Shown here: in pieces, positions 1 through 8,168 of the stretch
Layout of the letters: each line of letters begins with the position of its first letter
Position numbering within the stretch: the first letter of the stretch is position 1
Source of the DNA: Marinomonas sp. CT5
GTDB lineage: Bacteria; Pseudomonadota; Gammaproteobacteria; Pseudomonadales; Marinomonadaceae
Reading direction: 5' to 3'
Assembly: GCF_018336975.1 (NCBI RefSeq)
Contig: NZ_CP025572.1
Span: forward strand, 1,583,910 to 1,647,909
DNA: 64,000 nucleotides
Notes under the pieces: generated by a model
The model's database searches: none
What the model was told of the DNA's origin: nothing
Seen by the model: the letters and a program-made list of their open reading frames with translations, nothing else
Translations under genes and position numbers: made by a program

Positions 1-224
1 AGCTTTGCCGTTGTTGCTTGTCCCGCATAAAGTGCTTGGGCGCATACTTCACCCGTGTGATTGATGCGCATCAGGCCTGATGAGTGTTTGCGTTCGGCTT
101 GGTCTAACTCAGCTTCTTGTAGCTTGTCCGCAGGTGAAGAGCGGTTTGCATTAGCGGCATGAGGCACAAGCGTTTGTAGGGCGCGATCAAATTGAAGTAC
201 CGCTTTGTCTAGAAAAGAGATCAT
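1..224 (-). CDS. coq7: Coq7 ubiquinone biosynthesis hydroxylase (N-terminal part, truncated by window edge)
   Basis: The reverse strand from 224 reads [20 protein letters not shown] and continues to a segment ([19 protein letters not shown]) that is the signature of the Coq7 di-iron hydroxylase family; the E of HTGEV is the first iron ligand. Coq7 hydroxylates 3-demethoxyubiquinol in the penultimate step of ubiquinone synthesis at the inner membrane. Only about 74 codons are in the window; the rest, with the remaining ligands, lies to the left. The ATG at 224-222 is preceded by AGAGGAAAC, a good ribosome binding site. It follows hinT by about 14 bases on the same strand, so the two may be co-transcribed. 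Confidence 0.9.
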   Translation of the reverse strand, partial: MISFLDKAVLQFDRALQTLVPHAANANRSSPADKLQEAELDQAERKHSSGLMRINHTGEVCAQALYAGQATTAK

Positions 225-238
225 TGTGTTTCCTCTGG

Positions 239-580
239 TTAACCTGGAGGCCAAGTCATTGCGCGGCCACCTAAGACATGCATGTGAATGTGGTAAACCG
301 ATTGTCCACCCATCTCATTGCAGTTCATGGCCACACGGTAGCCGGCATCGCTGATACCTTTTTGTTTTGCGATTTTTGCGGCAGTAATTTGTAGCTTACC
401 AACTACTGGCGCATCTTCATCTGTAAGGTCATTCAATGTGCTGATATGACGTTTTGGGATGACAAGGAAGTGAGTCGGGGCTTGGGGCATAATGTCTTCA
501 AAGGCGATAACATCATCGTCTTCAAATAGAATAGTTGCCGGAATGTCCCCTTTTACTATTTTGCAAAATAAACAGTCCAT
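239..580 (-). CDS. hinT: HIT family purine nucleoside phosphoramidase (HinT-like)
   Basis: A 113-residue protein with the full histidine triad near its C-terminus (H97, H99, H101 in [10 protein letters not shown]) and the N-terminal CxxC found in many bacterial HinT proteins (MDCLFCKI). The family hydrolyses AMP-lysine and other adenosine phosphoramidates as a soluble dimer; E. coli HinT is 119 residues, so the length fits. The ATG at 580 has AGGAGAGG just upstream (reverse strand). It sits directly before coq7 and after a large sensor gene on the same strand. Its in vivo substrate cannot be read from the sequence. Confidence 0.93.
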   Translation of the reverse strand: MDCLFCKIVKGDIPATILFEDDDVIAFEDIMPQAPTHFLVIPKRHISTLNDLTDEDAPVVGKLQITAAKIAKQKGISDAGYRVAMNCNEMGGQSVYHIHMHVLGGRAMTWPPG

Positions 581-622
581 ATCCTCTCCTTTTTTGTATT
601 ATTCAGGGTTAGTTGTTTCGCT

Positions 623-2953
623 TCAAGATGATTTGTTCAAAGGGTTGATCCTAGACAAGGATGTGTTCTTTATTCTGTCTCCCTTTTGTATTAGGCGTGA
701 AATTCTTATTTTGAGTTGACTTTCTAAGTCCGAACAAGTGAGCAGATCATCAAAACCAAGTTTTTTAGCGTAATTAAGGGACACTTTAACATTGTTGCTG
801 ATGAGTAAGCATTGATCTTCATCCCGCATTAATGGCAACAGTCTTTGTTGAGTAATGTGGGGAATGTGGCCGCCATTGTCAAATACCAAAATGATAGAGC
901 CAGACTCTCTTTTTGATGGTTTATCTAGGTATTCTAATAGCCCTTCTAATGTTGTGAAATGGTCTATTTTATTGGCATGACGCTGAAGAAGTGTCAGAGC
1001 TTTTTGTAAATGATTATCTACCTGACCAAGTAGAATGAGGTCAAAGTGGTGTTGGTGCATCACGTTTTCGTTGAATGGTCTAATATGCGCTTTAATTGGC
1101 AGTTTAATATTCATACTACGAAGTTGATCATTTGTTGTGATTTGATTTTCACCTTGTAAGTGTTCAACCAGTAATGAAATGTAATGCATACCAAGATCGA
1201 GTTGTTTTGAATTGACTTGGATTCTTGTGGGAAGCGGAGAACAATTTAGTTCTAGAAAAATGATGCCTTCTCGATTGATGTCATGGCGAATAATATTGAG
1301 CATTAATTCTTGGTCAGTAAAGTGTTTAAACTCTTGTGCGAGGCTTTCAATGAGTCGTTGCAGAATGAGTGAGTCTTGTAAAACTTCGACCTGGTCGGTT
1401 CCTATTGTGTTGAGCTCAATGTTTGAGTTGTCTTGATCTAAGCGTTGAACGTTATTGATTGCTTTGTCTATTAGGTCGTTGAGTAGAATTGGTTGGTTTT
1501 GTTCTAGAGCGATGTTTTCTTTTATGTCGCTAAGTAGGTCGATGCGTTCTATGAGATCTTGAATATTGCTGTTTGCTGTTTGGCTACTGGCTAGAAACAT
1601 TTTTGCTTCTTTGGACATCGCTGCCTGTTCTAGATGGGATAACCCGCCATTAATAATATTGATTTGACGACGCATACGACTAGAAAGGTCTGATAAAAGG
1701 TCTGAAATGTCGGCTTGAGATTGTTTTGTTATTTGTGAGTGTTTTTGCAGCAGAGGTGCTGTTTGCGAAATCATACCTGTGAAATGAATCATGGCTTCAA
1801 GAATAACCGTTAAAGTTAATCCCCATTCAAATAATGCCGCGCTAGGGATAATGCCATAAATAGACATAAGCCATGCCGAATGGCCGATTAGTAGAATAAG
1901 TCTTGCGACCAAATAGTATCCAGAGAAAGGGATGTTCTTAATAAAGGCAATAACAGCATGAACGGAAAGTAGTAATAAGGTGCTTGCGGCAATAAGAGAT
2001 AGGGCCAATATGCTAATGCTGTCAGGCCATATAGTGAAAATAAAAGCGAACAAAATGTTGATCGATCCCACGACCACAAGTGCTTTATCAACTTTGGGTA
2101 GATGTTTCTTGGTATCAAGATAAAGTCGAGAAAAGAACACTATTGCGCATAGGCTTAACAGAGAAGCTAAATTATAAACGCGTTCTTGAATATGGATTGC
2201 GTTTGGGAAAAATTGCGTGATTTGATCATGTAATGATAAATGCAAAGCCATAATGCCTATTAGCAATAAGCCATAAATTAGATACATGGCATGCGATGTC
2301 TTGATAAAAAAGAAGAGGTTACAAGCGAACAAAGTGAGTAATATGCCGATTAAAATCCCTGTAATGGTTAAGTCTTTTTGGTTATCTAGGCTAAAGGCGG
2401 ATAGCGTTTTTAGCTCAATTGCAGCATTTATTGGTAAATGAGAAGACAATTTGATGTAAAGAGTAAAAATAGGAGGCGCGTTACTTGGGATAGTGTAAAC
2501 GTAATTTGGAGTGTTTACCTGTCTATTGGTGTAAGGTCTTGCGCTACCAAGCTCCGCCTGAACTTGGTTTTCATAAAGGTTGGGCAGATAAATATCTAAG
2601 TATTGAAGTCTTGGGGATTTTATATTCAGCAGAATAGGCGTGTTGTTGCTTCTAATGGCAACATCGGTTCGAACCCATATATCGCCTTTTACAATACCCA
2701 GTTGTAAGTAGTCACGATTGATTGGACGAAATTGCTTTATGTATTCGTCAGAAGTGATTTTATCAAATGATAAGTTTTGCTCTTTGTCGATAAAATAGGT
2801 GCCGCTTTTGCCTATATTGAACTCACTATTACTATCATCAATGATCGCAATGCTGTTTGCGCCCCAAGCGAAGTTGGAGATGCTGAGTAAAAACAGTAAA
2901 ATTAATCGATAAAGCAAAACGCTAGCCTGACTGTATTGTATAAAGGCTATCAT
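623..2953 (-). CDS. 7TMR-DISM sensor protein with degenerate histidine-kinase and receiver-like C-terminus
   Basis: This 776-residue protein has a signal peptide (about 1-31), a periplasmic beta-rich 7TMR-DISM extracellular domain (about 35-185), seven hydrophobic segments (about 195-400), then a cytoplasmic part. Residues 405-470 resemble a dimerisation helix pair but lack a phospho-acceptor SHELR-type motif (SDLSSRMRRQINIINGG instead). About 480-620 is ATPase-like without recognisable N or G boxes. About 640-760 resembles a receiver domain, with one Asp in IILVFDNGG but no conserved Lys. It may therefore act as a non-catalytic sensor or scaffold; the ligand is unknown. The start is weakly supported, with no strong ribosome binding site. 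It is divergent from the small gene at 2976. Confidence 0.75.
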   Translation of the reverse strand: MIAFIQYSQASVLLYRLILLFLLSISNFAWGANSIAIIDDSNSEFNIGKSGTYFIDKEQNLSFDKITSDEYIKQFRPINRDYLQLGIVKGDIWVRTDVAIRSNNTPILLNIKSPRLQYLDIYLPNLYENQVQAELGSARPYTNRQVNTPNYVYTIPSNAPPIFTLYIKLSSHLPINAAIELKTLSAFSLDNQKDLTITGILIGILLTLFACNLFFFIKTSHAMYLIYGLLLIGIMALHLSLHDQITQFFPNAIHIQERVYNLASLLSLCAIVFFSRLYLDTKKHLPKVDKALVVVGSINILFAFIFTIWPDSISILALSLIAASTLLLLSVHAVIAFIKNIPFSGYYLVARLILLIGHSAWLMSIYGIIPSAALFEWGLTLTVILEAMIHFTGMISQTAPLLQKHSQITKQSQADISDLLSDLSSRMRRQINIINGGLSHLEQAAMSKEAKMFLASSQTANSNIQDLIERIDLLSDIKENIALEQNQPILLNDLIDKAINNVQRLDQDNSNIELNTIGTDQVEVLQDSLILQRLIESLAQEFKHFTDQELMLNIIRHDINREGIIFLELNCSPLPTRIQVNSKQLDLGMHYISLLVEHLQGENQITTNDQLRSMNIKLPIKAHIRPFNENVMHQHHFDLILLGQVDNHLQKALTLLQRHANKIDHFTTLEGLLEYLDKPSKRESGSIILVFDNGGHIPHITQQRLLPLMRDEDQCLLISNNVKVSLNYAKKLGFDDLLTCSDLESQLKIRISRLIQKGDRIKNTSLSRINPLNKSS

Positions 2954-2975
2954 TATTAACTAGATAGGGGATCAA

Positions 2976-3227
2976 ATGCTATATCCAATTTTAGTAGAGT
3001 ATTATGTTTGGTTTAGCATACTGCTTCTAGGTGTTACTTGGTTTGCAAGACAAAAAAAACCAGCAACACGTACGAACCTTATGTACGGTTACGGGATGAT
3101 TGCTGCATTAGGCTTTGTTCTTGGTCTAGATTGGGTTTCGGGTATTATTTTTGGCTTGTTGGTTTTAGAAGTGGGGCGCTTATTTAAAGCTTGGCTAGAT
3201 AAAAAAGAGTCTCAACTTAAAAAGTAA
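2976..3227 (+). CDS. Small inner-membrane protein, function unknown
   Basis: An 83-residue protein with two or three hydrophobic segments (about 5-22, 38-55 and 57-72) and a lysine-rich cytoplasmic tail (LDKKESQLKK). TAGGGGATC lies 3-10 bases before the ATG, a good ribosome binding site, which supports a real gene. I do not recognise a family. It is divergent from the 7TMR-DISM gene with only 22 bases between starts, so the promoters must overlap the coding ends. The gene originally shared a convergent terminator with purD, now split by the insertion sequence. Confidence 0.65.
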   Translation: MLYPILVEYYVWFSILLLGVTWFARQKKPATRTNLMYGYGMIAALGFVLGLDWVSGIIFGLLVLEVGRLFKAWLDKKESQLKK

Positions 3228-3253
3228 GTTGGATTAGTTCCACTGTTCATAAA

Positions 3254-3266
3254 TAAAAAAGGCCTC
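3254..3266. terminator. Left arm of the original purD / small-gene terminator, split by the IS
   Basis: AAAAAAGGCCTCA here and TGAGGCCTTTTT at 4705-4716 are the two arms of one palindromic bidirectional terminator. The IS and its 3-bp duplication sit exactly in the loop. With the element in place the arms are 1.4 kb apart, so neither the small membrane gene nor purD has its native terminator. purD reads in the same direction as the transposase. Confidence 0.8.
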
Positions 3267-3269
3267 ATT

Positions 3270-3294
3270 TGAAGTGACCCCATAAAGTTGGACA
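3270..3294. repeat. IS terminal inverted repeat (left by coordinate, 3' end of transposase)
   Basis: 25 bases beginning TGAAGTGACCCC and ending TTGGACA. It mirrors 4677-4701 with three mismatches at positions 13, 14 and 16. The orfB stop codon lies 6 bases inside the element from this repeat. Confidence 0.9.
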
Positions 3295-3299
3295 CTTTA

Positions 3300-4073
3300 T
3301 TAACCGGCTAACAACGCCTGATTTCGGTACTCTACCGGAGTCAGGCCATTTAACCCCATTTTTATTCGTTTCGTATTGTAGTAATCAATATACTCTTCAA
3401 GTTCTTGGATCAGATCATCTGCATCTTCGAAGGTTTCACCATGGAACATTTCCGTTTTTAGTAATGCAAAAAAGTTCTCAGCCATAGCATTGTCCAAACA
3501 ATTTCCTTTTCGTGACATACTTTGTTGTAGTCCTTGTTTCTCCAAAAGATATCGTGTTTGCTTTTGCTGGTACTTCCACCCCTGATCACTGTGTAATATC
3601 GGTATTTCTCCTTCTTTTAGGCCACTCATCGCTTCTTTTAGCATGTCAGTCACGAGCGGTAAATGCGCTGTCTTTTTAATTTGGTAGGCAATCACCTCTT
3701 GGTTAAACAGATCAATTACTGGGGACAAGTATACTTTTTGCCCTTTAATATTAAACTCTGTCACGTCGGTGACCCATTTCTCATTCGGTCTGTCCGCTTT
3801 AAAATTTCGGCATAAGAGATTGTCCGCAATACGTCCTATTTCGCCTCGATAAGAGCGATAGCGCTTAGGTCGTACCTTAGATTTAAGCCCCAATAACCTC
3901 ATCAGTTTTTGCACTGTTTTATGATTCAGTCCTATTTTGGCTTTACGGAGCTCAGAGGTGATACGTCGATAACCATAACGGCCTCTATGCTCATGGAAGA
4001 TCTCTTGTATCTTTTCCTTCGCTTCTGCGTACTGATCTGGCTGTGTTAATCGTTGGCAATGGTAATAAAACAC
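3300..4073 (-). CDS. IS3-family transposase OrfB (DDE integrase core)
   Basis: This is the catalytic half of the IS transposase. An HTH_21-like region (HEHRGRYGYRRITSELRK) is followed by an rve integrase core with the three acidic residues visible: D in WVTDVTEF, D in ILHSDQGWKY and E in NAMAENFFALLKTE. The reading frame continues upstream of the GTG at 4073 without a stop into the 3' end of orfA in the -1 frame. The working protein is therefore probably an OrfAB fusion made by ribosomal frameshifting near 4147-4153. The C-terminus is complete (NGLTPVEYR), so the catalytic part looks intact. Confidence 0.93.
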   Translation of the reverse strand: MFYYHCQRLTQPDQYAEAKEKIQEIFHEHRGRYGYRRITSELRKAKIGLNHKTVQKLMRLLGLKSKVRPKRYRSYRGEIGRIADNLLCRNFKADRPNEKWVTDVTEFNIKGQKVYLSPVIDLFNQEVIAYQIKKTAHLPLVTDMLKEAMSGLKEGEIPILHSDQGWKYQQKQTRYLLEKQGLQQSMSRKGNCLDNAMAENFFALLKTEMFHGETFEDADDLIQELEEYIDYYNTKRIKMGLNGLTPVEYRNQALLAG

Positions 4074-4126
4074 ACTTCGCGCTAGCGACAGAGAACGAAG
4101 TAAATTCGGTAGTTTATACTGATCTT

Positions 4127-4654
4127 TTAATCCTTGGGCGATTGACGTTTTTTCTTCGCTTGTTGGCGTTTCATCTCGTCCAAGGCTTCTAACTTTTTTA
4201 GAACGGCAACTTCTGTCCGACGATATTCCAACTCGTCACGAAGCTCTTCTAATGTCATTTCATCAATAGATTTATCGTTTGATTCTTGGCTCTGTTTTTT
4301 CATGGAAGGGCGCCCTCGCTGCTTAGGTTGAAGGCCTTGGAGTCCTGATTCGTCAAACTCACGTAGCCACACCGAAAGCGTACCGGGAGAGGGGAGATTA
4401 TAAAAGGCACTTGTGTAAGTTAATGACCAATTTTCTGACCACATTCTTTTAAGAATATCGGCCTTATTTTTAGCGGTACGAGGAAATTTTGGCGGTAGAA
4501 ACGATTCTTCACCATTGAAGCTATAGACCTTGCTCCAATAGCGAATCTGACTATATGGAATGGATAGCTGTTTTCCAAGAGCCCTTGGTGATGAAACACC
4601 ATCAAGACATTGTTGAGCTAATGCAATTTTAAAAGTGCGACTGTACTTAGACAT
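4127..4654 (-). CDS. IS3-family transposase OrfA (helix-turn-helix and leucine-zipper part)
   Basis: A protein of about 175 residues from the ATG at 4654; a TTG five codons further upstream is less likely. It has two helix-turn-helix segments, FKIALAQQCLDGVSSPRALG near the start and a second around residues 60-100 (PSPGTLSVWLREF). A coiled-coil-like C-terminus follows (TLEELRDELEYRRTEVAVLKKLEAL), typical of IS150 OrfA, which binds the terminal repeats. It ends in a lysine run encoded by the A6 tract that could serve as the frameshift site into orfB. Length is close to IS150 OrfA (173 residues). Confidence 0.9.
   Translation of the reverse strand: MSKYSRTFKIALAQQCLDGVSSPRALGKQLSIPYSQIRYWSKVYSFNGEESFLPPKFPRTAKNKADILKRMWSENWSLTYTSAFYNLPSPGTLSVWLREFDESGLQGLQPKQRGRPSMKKQSQESNDKSIDEMTLEELRDELEYRRTEVAVLKKLEALDEMKRQQAKKKRQSPKD
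4147..4153 (-). other. Probable programmed -1 frameshift site of the IS transposase (AAAAAAC)
   Basis: On the minus strand an A6C run lies within the last codons of orfA (AAG AAA AAA CGT). The orfB frame is open through it in the -1 register and continues into the integrase domain. IS3-family elements usually join OrfA and OrfB by slipping at A-rich heptamers. Here the run is in the AAA.AAA.C register, not the optimal A.AAA.AAC, so efficiency is uncertain. Confidence 0.55.
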
Positions 4655-4676
4655 AAAAAGAACCCCCAATGTTGGT

Positions 4677-4701
4677 TGTCCAACTATTGGGGGTCACTTC
4701 A
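4677..4701. repeat. IS terminal inverted repeat (right by coordinate, 5' end of transposase)
   Basis: Reverse complement begins TGAAGTGACCCCC and ends TTGGACA, mirroring 3270-3294. It lies about 22 bases upstream of the orfA ATG, so the transposase promoter should be in or next to it. The ATT target duplicate follows at 4702-4704. Confidence 0.9.
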
Positions 4702-4730
4702 ATTTGAGGCCTTTTTAGTCTGTAACTGGG

Positions 4731-6017
4731 TTACTTTTGCTCGCGAGCGATGGCGCGGTGGCCTATGTCGGTGCGGAAGTAAACTTTGTCCCAAGACAGA
4801 GTGTTAACGACGTCGTATGCCGCAGCTTGTGCTTCAGCAACAGTATTACCAAGTGCGACAGCGCATAGTACGCGACCACCGTTGGTGACCACTTGGCCGT
4901 CTTTTAGCGCTGTACCTGCTTGGAAGACTTTTTGACCTTCAGGAAGATTGGTGCCCAAACCGGAAATAACATCGCCTTTAGCGTAGTCTGCAGGGTAACC
5001 GCCAGCGGCTAGAACAACACCTAAGCTTGCGCGAGGGTCCCAATCCGCCTCAACCGTATCTAGCTTGCCGTTAACCGCCGCTAAACACATTTGCGCCAAG
5101 TCAGAACGTAAACGCATCATAATAGGTTGTGTTTCTGGGTCACCAAAACGGCAGTTATATTCTAATGTTTTAGGCGTACCATCTGGAGCAATCATTACAC
5201 CAGCATATAAGAAGCCACGGTAGCGGTTGCCTTCAGCGTTCATGCCTTTAACCGTTGGCATAATGACTTCATTCATGATGCGGTCATGGATTTCAGGTGT
5301 AACAACCGGCGCAGGAGAGTAAGCTCCCATTCCGCCAGTGTTAGGGCCTTTGTCGCCGTTATCGCGTGCTTTATGGTCTTGGCTAGTGGCCATTGGTAAA
5401 ACCGTCTCGCCATCAACCATGCAGATAAAGCTGGCTTCTTCACCCACTAGGAATTCTTCGATAACAACACGGCTTCCCGCATCACCAAAAGAATTGCCTT
5501 GGAGCATGTCTTCAACCGCTTCAATGGCTTCGGCCTCAGTTTGTGCCAAGATAACGCCTTTGCCTGCGGCTAGACCGTCGGCTTTGACCACGATTGGAGC
5601 GCCTTGTTGTTTGATATAAGCAACAGCTGGCTCGATTTGAGTGAAGTTACCGTAAGCGGCCGTGGGAATGTTGTGGCGAGCTAAAAAGTCTTTGGTGAAG
5701 GCTTTAGAGCCTTCTAACTGTGCTGCTGCCGCTGTTGGGCCAAAGATGGCCAAGCCTTCTTTTTCGAATGCATCAACGACACCAATAACCAATGGCGCTT
5801 CTGGGCCGACAATGGTTAGGTCGATGCTTTCTTGTTTTGCGAAAGCAACAAGGTCAGCAATATCCGTGACGCCTATGTTTACGTTTTCAACTTTGCTTTC
5901 CGTCGCGGTGCCTGCGTTGCCAGGGGCAACAAAAACTTTTTCAACTTGGTCTGATTCTGCCGTTTTCCATGCTAAAGCATGTTCACGACCACCGTTACCA
6001 ATAATAAGAACTTTCAT
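4731..6017 (-). CDS. purD: Phosphoribosylamine-glycine ligase (GAR synthetase)
   Basis: This 428-residue protein catalyses the second step of de novo purine synthesis: phosphoribosylamine + glycine + ATP to GAR. The N-terminal substrate domain (MKVLIIGNGGREHALAWK, then VFVAPGNAGTA) and the ATP-grasp domain (IVVKADGLAAGKGVILA; later YNCRFGDPETQ metal-binding loop) are complete, and length equals the E. coli enzyme (429). It lies 89 bases after purH on the same strand, the usual purHD order. A hairpin separates the two genes, and its terminator has been disrupted by the insertion sequence. ATG at 6017 preceded by AAAGGAT. Confidence 0.97.
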   Translation of the reverse strand: MKVLIIGNGGREHALAWKTAESDQVEKVFVAPGNAGTATESKVENVNIGVTDIADLVAFAKQESIDLTIVGPEAPLVIGVVDAFEKEGLAIFGPTAAAAQLEGSKAFTKDFLARHNIPTAAYGNFTQIEPAVAYIKQQGAPIVVKADGLAAGKGVILAQTEAEAIEAVEDMLQGNSFGDAGSRVVIEEFLVGEEASFICMVDGETVLPMATSQDHKARDNGDKGPNTGGMGAYSPAPVVTPEIHDRIMNEVIMPTVKGMNAEGNRYRGFLYAGVMIAPDGTPKTLEYNCRFGDPETQPIMMRLRSDLAQMCLAAVNGKLDTVEADWDPRASLGVVLAAGGYPADYAKGDVISGLGTNLPEGQKVFQAGTALKDGQVVTNGGRVLCAVALGNTVAEAQAAAYDVVNTLSWDKVYFRTDIGHRAIAREQK

Positions 6018-6040
6018 TATCTAATCCTTTGTACTGCAAA

Positions 6041-6060
6041 CCAGAGGCCGAAGCCTCTGG
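6041..6060 (-). other. Perfect hairpin between purH and purD
   Basis: CCAGAGGC-CGAA-GCCTCTGG: an 8-bp perfect stem with a tetraloop. No T-run follows on the minus strand (TTTGCAG), so it is not a standard terminator. It could stabilise purH mRNA or attenuate purD. Confidence 0.6.
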
Positions 6061-6106
6061 AGGCTAACTAAAAGTTTTGATGTCTTTTAATTGCTAGGGC
6101 GCAATC

Positions 6107-7687
6107 TTAGTGGCGGAAGTGGCGCATGCCAGTAAACACCATCGCCATGCCTGCTTCGTCAGCCGCGGCGATAACTTCTTCGTCGCGCATAGAGCCACCA
6201 GGTTGAATAACGGCTGTAATACCCGCTTGTGCCGCTGCATCAATACCGTCACGGAATGGGAAGAATGCATCGGATGCCATAACAGAACCCGCTACTTCTA
6301 AGTTCTCATCAGCCGCTTTGATACCAGCAATTTTTGCGCTGTAAACACGGCTCATTTGGCCTGCACCTACACCAATCGTTTGCTCAGCTTTAGCATAAAC
6401 AATGGCATTGGATTTAACGAATTTTGCTACTTTCCAAGCAAACAATAGGTCTTTTAGTTCTGCTTCGCTAGGCTGACGTTTTGAAACGATTTTAAGATCG
6501 TCCAACGTAATAACGCCGTCATCACGGTCTTGAACCAATAGGCCACCATTTACACGCTTGTAGTCAAGTGCCGCAGGTTTGTCTTTTGACCATTGACCAC
6601 ATTCTAGCAAGCGAACATTTTGCTTAGCTGCTACGACTACTGCCGCTTCTTTGCTAACGCTTGGTGCAATGATGACTTCAACGAATTGGCGGTCAACAAT
6701 AGCTTGTGCTGTTTTGGCATCTAGCTCTTGGTTGAATGCAATAATGCCACCAAATGCCGACGTTGGATCGGTTTGGAAAGCTAGGTCATAGGCTTCAAGT
6801 TGTGTCTCTGCTGTCGCTACGCCGCAAGGGTTGGCGTGCTTAACAATAACACAAGCAGGCTTCTCGAAGCTTTTTACACACTCAAGAGCCGCATCGGTAT
6901 CGGCGATGTTGTTGTAAGACAGTGCCTTGCCTTGAATCTGTTTCGCTGTGCTGATAGACGCTTCTTTAGGATTGGCTTCAACATAAAAAGCCGCTTTTTG
7001 GTGAGGGTTTTCACCGTAGCGCATTTCTTCTTGTTTGTTGAATTGTAGGTTAAAGGTGCGAGCAAAATCTTCGCTGCCGCCTTCTACTTTTTTGCCTAGG
7101 AAGTTAGCAATAGCACCATCGTAGTGAGAAGTGTGTTCGAATGCTTTTACGGCAAGATCGAAGCGCTGCTCATAAGTCAAACCGCCGTCTGCTTTAAGAG
7201 AAGCTAAGATTTCTTCGTAGCTAGAAGGAGATACCACAATAGCAACGTCTTTATGGTTTTTCGCTGCAGAGCGAACCATAGTAGGGCCACCGATGTCGAT
7301 GTTTTCAATCGCCATTGGTAGATCGCAATCTGGGCGTTCGATAGTGGCTTCAAATGGGTAAAGGTTTACCACTACCATATCAATTTCTTCAATGCCATGC
7401 TCTTTCATGATGGCGCCGTCGATGTCGCGACGACCAAGAATGCCACCGTGTACTTTTGGATGAAGGGTTTTAACACGGCCATCCATCATTTCAGGGAAGC
7501 CTGTGTAGTCAGACACTTCTGTCGCTTTAACATTGCTGTCCAATAAAAGACGGTAAGTTCCACCGGTTGAAAGAATTTCAACGCCTTGAGCGGTCAGTTC
7601 GCGTGCGAATTCGACAATGCCTGTTTTGTCGGAAACACTGATTAACGCTCGTTTGATTGGAGTCACTGTATTTTGATTTGCCATCAT
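6107..7687 (-). CDS. purH: Bifunctional AICAR transformylase / IMP cyclohydrolase
   Basis: A 526-residue enzyme (E. coli: 529) doing the last two steps of IMP synthesis. The N-terminal MGS-like cyclohydrolase domain ([39 protein letters not shown]) is followed by the AICARFT domain ([26 protein letters not shown]; the closing [20 protein letters not shown] and [11 protein letters not shown]). All blocks are intact. Translation may begin at either of two adjacent ATG codons (MMAN or MAN). It follows fis after a symmetric terminator, so purHD probably has its own promoter in the roughly 50 bases before the start. Confidence 0.97.
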   Translation of the reverse strand: MMANQNTVTPIKRALISVSDKTGIVEFARELTAQGVEILSTGGTYRLLLDSNVKATEVSDYTGFPEMMDGRVKTLHPKVHGGILGRRDIDGAIMKEHGIEEIDMVVVNLYPFEATIERPDCDLPMAIENIDIGGPTMVRSAAKNHKDVAIVVSPSSYEEILASLKADGGLTYEQRFDLAVKAFEHTSHYDGAIANFLGKKVEGGSEDFARTFNLQFNKQEEMRYGENPHQKAAFYVEANPKEASISTAKQIQGKALSYNNIADTDAALECVKSFEKPACVIVKHANPCGVATAETQLEAYDLAFQTDPTSAFGGIIAFNQELDAKTAQAIVDRQFVEVIIAPSVSKEAAVVVAAKQNVRLLECGQWSKDKPAALDYKRVNGGLLVQDRDDGVITLDDLKIVSKRQPSEAELKDLLFAWKVAKFVKSNAIVYAKAEQTIGVGAGQMSRVYSAKIAGIKAADENLEVAGSVMASDAFFPFRDGIDAAAQAGITAVIQPGGSMRDEEVIAAADEAGMAMVFTGMRHFRH

Positions 7688-7737
7688 GGTTCTCGCAGTT
7701 AATTTAACACTTAATAAACAAGGGGAAGTTAAGACGA

Positions 7738-7763
7738 AAAAAAGGGCGAATTCGCCCTTTTTT
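7738..7763. terminator. Perfectly symmetric terminator between fis and purH
   Basis: Six A, GGGCGAATTCGCCC, six T: a 26-bp perfect palindrome that forms a 6-bp GC-rich stem with a T-run in either direction. It lies 8 bases beyond the fis stop and ends the dusB-fis transcript before the purHD promoter. Confidence 0.85.
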
Positions 7764-7771
7764 CTTTGTGC

Positions 7772-8050
7772 TTATAGCATACCGTATTGTTTCAACTTCT
7801 TGCGAAGTGTTCCTCGGTTTAAACCAAGGATAGTGGATGCTTTTGTTTGGTTATCCTTTGTGTAGCTCATTACAGACTCTAGCAAAGGCGCCTCAACCTC
7901 AGCTAAGACTAACTGGTATAAGTCTGTTATTGGCTGCCCATCAAGATGAGCGAAATAGTTTTGTAGGGCTTTTTCAACATTGTCACGTAGGGTTTGTGAC
8001 TGCTCTGAAGAAGCGGCTTGAAACGTATGAGTATGAGTTTGTTCTACCAC
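7772..8050 (-). CDS. fis: DNA-binding protein Fis
   Basis: A 92-residue nucleoid protein (E. coli: 98). The C-terminal helix-turn-helix is clear ([26 protein letters not shown]). The central dimer helices contain the usual [22 protein letters not shown]. The first about 10 residues ([10 protein letters not shown]) correspond to the flexible beta-hairpin arm and are shorter than in enterics. It follows dusB by 118 bases on the same strand, the conserved dusB-fis operon. A strong terminator lies just after the stop. Fis bends DNA, stimulates rRNA promoters and aids site-specific inversion. Confidence 0.95.
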   Translation of the reverse strand: MVEQTHTHTFQAASSEQSQTLRDNVEKALQNYFAHLDGQPITDLYQLVLAEVEAPLLESVMSYTKDNQTKASTILGLNRGTLRKKLKQYGML

Positions 8051-8168
8051 AGAATGACCTTCTATTTTTTAAAGCTAACCATGTATTAATGCGCATTGAT
8101 TATCATCGAGAAGGGGATCTCACTCTTCTTTTTTGATATTCATGACATTAAGTGTAAGGTTCGTTTGC

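Larger units (their letters stand above)
3270..4701 (-). mobile_element. Complete IS3-family (IS150-type) insertion sequence, 1432 bp
   Basis: The element is bounded by imperfect 25-bp inverted repeats, 3270-3294 and 4677-4701, matching at about 22 of 25 positions. Both start TGAAGTGACCCC and end TTGGACA. It ends in TG...CA and is flanked by a 3-bp direct repeat ATT (3267-3269 and 4702-4704), the target duplication expected for this group. Inside are orfA and orfB on the minus strand in the -1 frame relation. Length, ends and coding layout all fit an intact, possibly active IS150-group element. Removing it and one ATT restores a perfect hairpin, GGCCTCA-TT-TGAGGCC. Confidence 0.93.

Noticed and set aside
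5662..6024. 120-codon plus-strand frame opposite purD
   Set aside because: Antisense shadow of purD with no independent start signal or domain.
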